A stretch of DNA of 64,000 nucleotides, taken from positions 1-64,000 of the forward strand of contig NZ_NFJR01000006.1 of NCBI RefSeq assembly GCF_002159975.1. Direction: 5' to 3'. The position numbers and the translations under genes are program-made. The DNA comes from Barnesiella sp. An22 (GTDB lineage: Bacteria > Bacteroidota > Bacteroidia > Bacteroidales > Barnesiellaceae). This document shows, piece after piece, positions 62,131 to 64,000 of the stretch (position 1 is its first letter; each line of letters begins with the position of its first letter). The notes under the pieces were generated by a model. That model was not told where the DNA came from, ran no database searches, and saw only the letters and a list, made by a program, of their open reading frames with translations.

Positions 62131-63198
62131 TTACTTGCGCAAAATCACGTAGCAATAGTCTTTATTCAGAATCAACGAGTTGGAGCCGTAAGCCGTCGTG
62201 AAGGTGGCAATGATACCGTTGGCACGACCGTTGGTCTCGTAGAGGTCAAAGGCAGCCTGAGCATCGGCCAGGTCTTGCACCTTGTCGCCGAAGGCATCGG
62301 TCACATAAATCGAGGTGAGGGTACCCAGATTGTAGTCGACATAATTCTCGAGCATATCTTTCCACCGGGTGATGGTCTGGTCGTTCTCGGGTACATAGAC
62401 CGAGATTTCGAGAATCGTCTCCAGAGTCTTGTCCGAGTCGAAGTAGGCCGTGTAGCTGTTGCCCTTGGCATCGATAGCACTGTCGAAATAGATATACGAC
62501 ATGGCGGTACCGAAGAGAACCTTGTTGCCGATGGCGTAATACTCTTGCAGAACCTCGTCGATGTTACCGCCCACATAGCGGCCCAGCGTACTGAAATCGA
62601 GGGCCAGATAGTTGCGGCAGAGCTCTACCCTGAATTTATCCTTGTCCATCACGGGACAGCAGTAAACCGTCTTTTGAATGCCGAAAATGGGGAAGATAAG
62701 CATATTGGCCTCCGAGGTCAACAGCGGCAGAGTCTCCTCGGTCGTCTGCTTCACACCCCCTTCGCCGGTCGTGTAATCCTTGAATTTCGTTCCCAGGAAC
62801 GTACCCAGTTTCATGTCACGGAACGAAGTGACCAGACTCTCCCAAACGGCAGCATCCTGTCCGGCCGACTGTCCGGCAAGCTCCATCACGATCGAAGTCA
62901 CGGTAGTACCGTCGACCGCAACCGTGGCTTTATACCGGTTGCCCTTCTGGTCCTGCACATAGAGGGTGCGATTCTCCTGGTCTACCGTAGCACCGGCGGC
63001 CGCACTCCACACCTCGTCGATACCTTGGTTCACCAGGGCCGAGAGGTCGGCATAGGTTGTCTCCCAATAAACGGTCGTATCGTCTCCGCCCGGAGGGGTT
63101 ACCGTGGGTTCTTCGCTTTTTTGGGAATCTTCGCTGCATGCCGCAAAAACAAAAAGTGACATAAATATGCAGAAATACGAAGCAAATTTCTTTTTCAT
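62131..63198 (-). CDS. Lipoprotein of unknown function
   Basis: A 355-residue lipoprotein (lipobox FAAC, Cys ~21) with a Pro/Thr/Gly linker (EEPTVTPPGGDD). The mature part is a mix of strands and helices (YVQDQKGNRYKATVAVDGTTV; KFKDYTTGEGGVK; ISVYVPENDQTITRWKDMLENYV) and no known domain is recognised. The length and linker resemble surface lipoproteins of Bacteroidales. It is divergent from the PCMD-like gene across 126 bp. Confidence 0.78.
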   Translation of the reverse strand: MKKKFASYFCIFMSLFVFAACSEDSQKSEEPTVTPPGGDDTTVYWETTYADLSALVNQGIDEVWSAAAGATVDQENRTLYVQDQKGNRYKATVAVDGTTVTSIVMELAGQSAGQDAAVWESLVTSFRDMKLGTFLGTKFKDYTTGEGGVKQTTEETLPLLTSEANMLIFPIFGIQKTVYCCPVMDKDKFRVELCRNYLALDFSTLGRYVGGNIDEVLQEYYAIGNKVLFGTAMSYIYFDSAIDAKGNSYTAYFDSDKTLETILEISVYVPENDQTITRWKDMLENYVDYNLGTLTSIYVTDAFGDKVQDLADAQAAFDLYETNGRANGIIATFTTAYGSNSLILNKDYCYVILRK

Positions 63199-63324
63199 AA
63201 ACCTTAATTATTAAATATTACTACTATTTTCCTTTTCCTCTTTCCAAAATAACAACTTTTCTTCTTTACTTTGCCGGCGCAAAAATAGAACTATTATTAC
63301 AAATTCATTTAAGAGGATAGGATT

Positions 63325-64000
63325 ATGAAGAATTTTTATCTTATTTTAAGTTGCTGCATCGTATTTTTATTCCCTGCCCAGGCTCAAGAGTTCTCGGGCG
63401 ATAACTTCAACGGCGCCTGGGAGAGCGACGGAGGCAGCCAAAAGGAACAACCCACAGGCTGGCACTCACTCTACTCCAACGTGAGCGGCCTCGTCAGCAT
63501 GAAAGCCGGCACGGTCTCCAAGGGAGGCGACACCACCGATGCCTACCCCATCATCGAAAACACCTTTGCCGGCGCCAACGTATTCGGCACGAAGTACGGC
63601 TATGTGATTCCCGGCATCCTATCGCTGGGCACCCCCTGGCTCTATGTAAACACCACCTACTACACGGCAGCTACCGGCGACCTGGGCGTTGACGGCGGCG
63701 TGGAGTTCACGGCCCGTCCCCAGAAGATTACCTTCAAGGCCCAATACTACAACGCCCCCACCAGCGACATCGACGATGCCGCCCACATCGCCGTATATCT
63801 GTGGAAAGGCAGCGCCTCGTCGACCGACATCAGCGGTGCCTCGCACACCGACGAGATGAGCGCCGTACTGGCCGGTAATGCCGGAGCCACCCTCATCGGG
63901 TCGGGTTCGCTCACCATCGACAACGACATCGACGCCTTCGAAACGCAAGAGGTGACTATCGACTACCTCTCGGACGAAACGCCCGAGAAGATGAACATCG
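63325..64000 (+). CDS. PCMD-like exported protein, 5' part only
   Basis: The first 225 codons are present and the gene runs off the window. A signal peptide (MKNFYLILSCCIVFLFPAQA-QE) is followed by FSGDNFNGAWES, QPTGWHSLYSN, VNTTYYTAATGD and YWKG-type segments typical of the putative carbohydrate-metabolism domain (PCMD) of Bacteroidota surface proteins: a jelly-roll fold with a 'W-P-G-W'-like opening. It may bind glycans. No stop occurs before 64000. Confidence 0.65.
   Translation, partial: MKNFYLILSCCIVFLFPAQAQEFSGDNFNGAWESDGGSQKEQPTGWHSLYSNVSGLVSMKAGTVSKGGDTTDAYPIIENTFAGANVFGTKYGYVIPGILSLGTPWLYVNTTYYTAATGDLGVDGGVEFTARPQKITFKAQYYNAPTSDIDDAAHIAVYLWKGSASSTDISGASHTDEMSAVLAGNAGATLIGSGSLTIDNDIDAFETQEVTIDYLSDETPEKMNI

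Overview
The window looks like chromosome of a Bacteroidota gut-type anaerobe of the order Bacteroidales. Evidence: repeated -7 elements of the form TAnnTTTG with a TTG/TTTG about 19-20 nt upstream and little Shine-Dalgarno signal; type IX secretion parts (a PorQ-like and a PorE-like protein and a cargo-type C-terminal tail); TonB-dependent outer-membrane proteins with carboxypeptidase-regulatory N-domains; DUF4374, DUF2023, DUF2027 and PCMD-type proteins; and the order porQ-cmk-ispH-pfkA. The high GC and codon use would suit a Barnesiella-like genus, but that is inference. No rRNA, tRNA, CRISPR array or insertion sequence was recognised.

Left third (1-20 kb): a BspA-like leucine-rich surface protein; a prenyl-synthase / unknown / TatD operon; an array of promoter-carrying tandem repeats feeding porQ-cmk-ispH, then pfkA; a two-gene radical SAM pair; a bifunctional Rel (p)ppGpp enzyme 12 bp from a 7TM-HD (PgpH-like) phosphodiesterase; an isolated phage-type terminase large subunit; a thioredoxin lipoprotein; and an exonuclease.

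Middle (20-45 kb): the MTA/SAH nucleosidase-LuxS pair, followed by an AT-rich stretch with a rod-shaped putative non-coding RNA and two small lipoproteins; SanA-like protein; flavodoxin with DUF2023; an AAA ATPase (DUF4143) with 33-bp upstream repeats; an aspartate aminotransferase with a second promoter-repeat array; a Xus-like siderophore uptake operon (TonB receptor, DUF4374 lipoprotein, PepSY membrane protein) with a frameshifted small gene diverging from it; an MsbA-like ABC exporter; a three-gene membrane glycosyltransferase operon; a second outer-membrane barrel protein; DUF2027-Smr protein; and queA.

Right third (45-64 kb): PorE-like T9SS protein, glucosaminidase-LysM protein, cytidine deaminase, dnaX, a divergent Lrp regulator / metY pair, a threonine operon (thrA, an ApgM-family enzyme in the place expected for homoserine kinase, thrC) with a threonine-rich leader peptide candidate, L-asparaginase I, a DUF1648 / ApbE / MntP group, a lipoprotein of unknown role, and the start of a PCMD-like surface protein cut by the window end.

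Most of the window is core metabolism and envelope biology. The features most worth a second look are the orphan terminase, the dispersed 82-85 bp promoter repeats, the structured RNA after luxS, the MarR-less radical SAM pair, the Xus-like locus and the thr leader.
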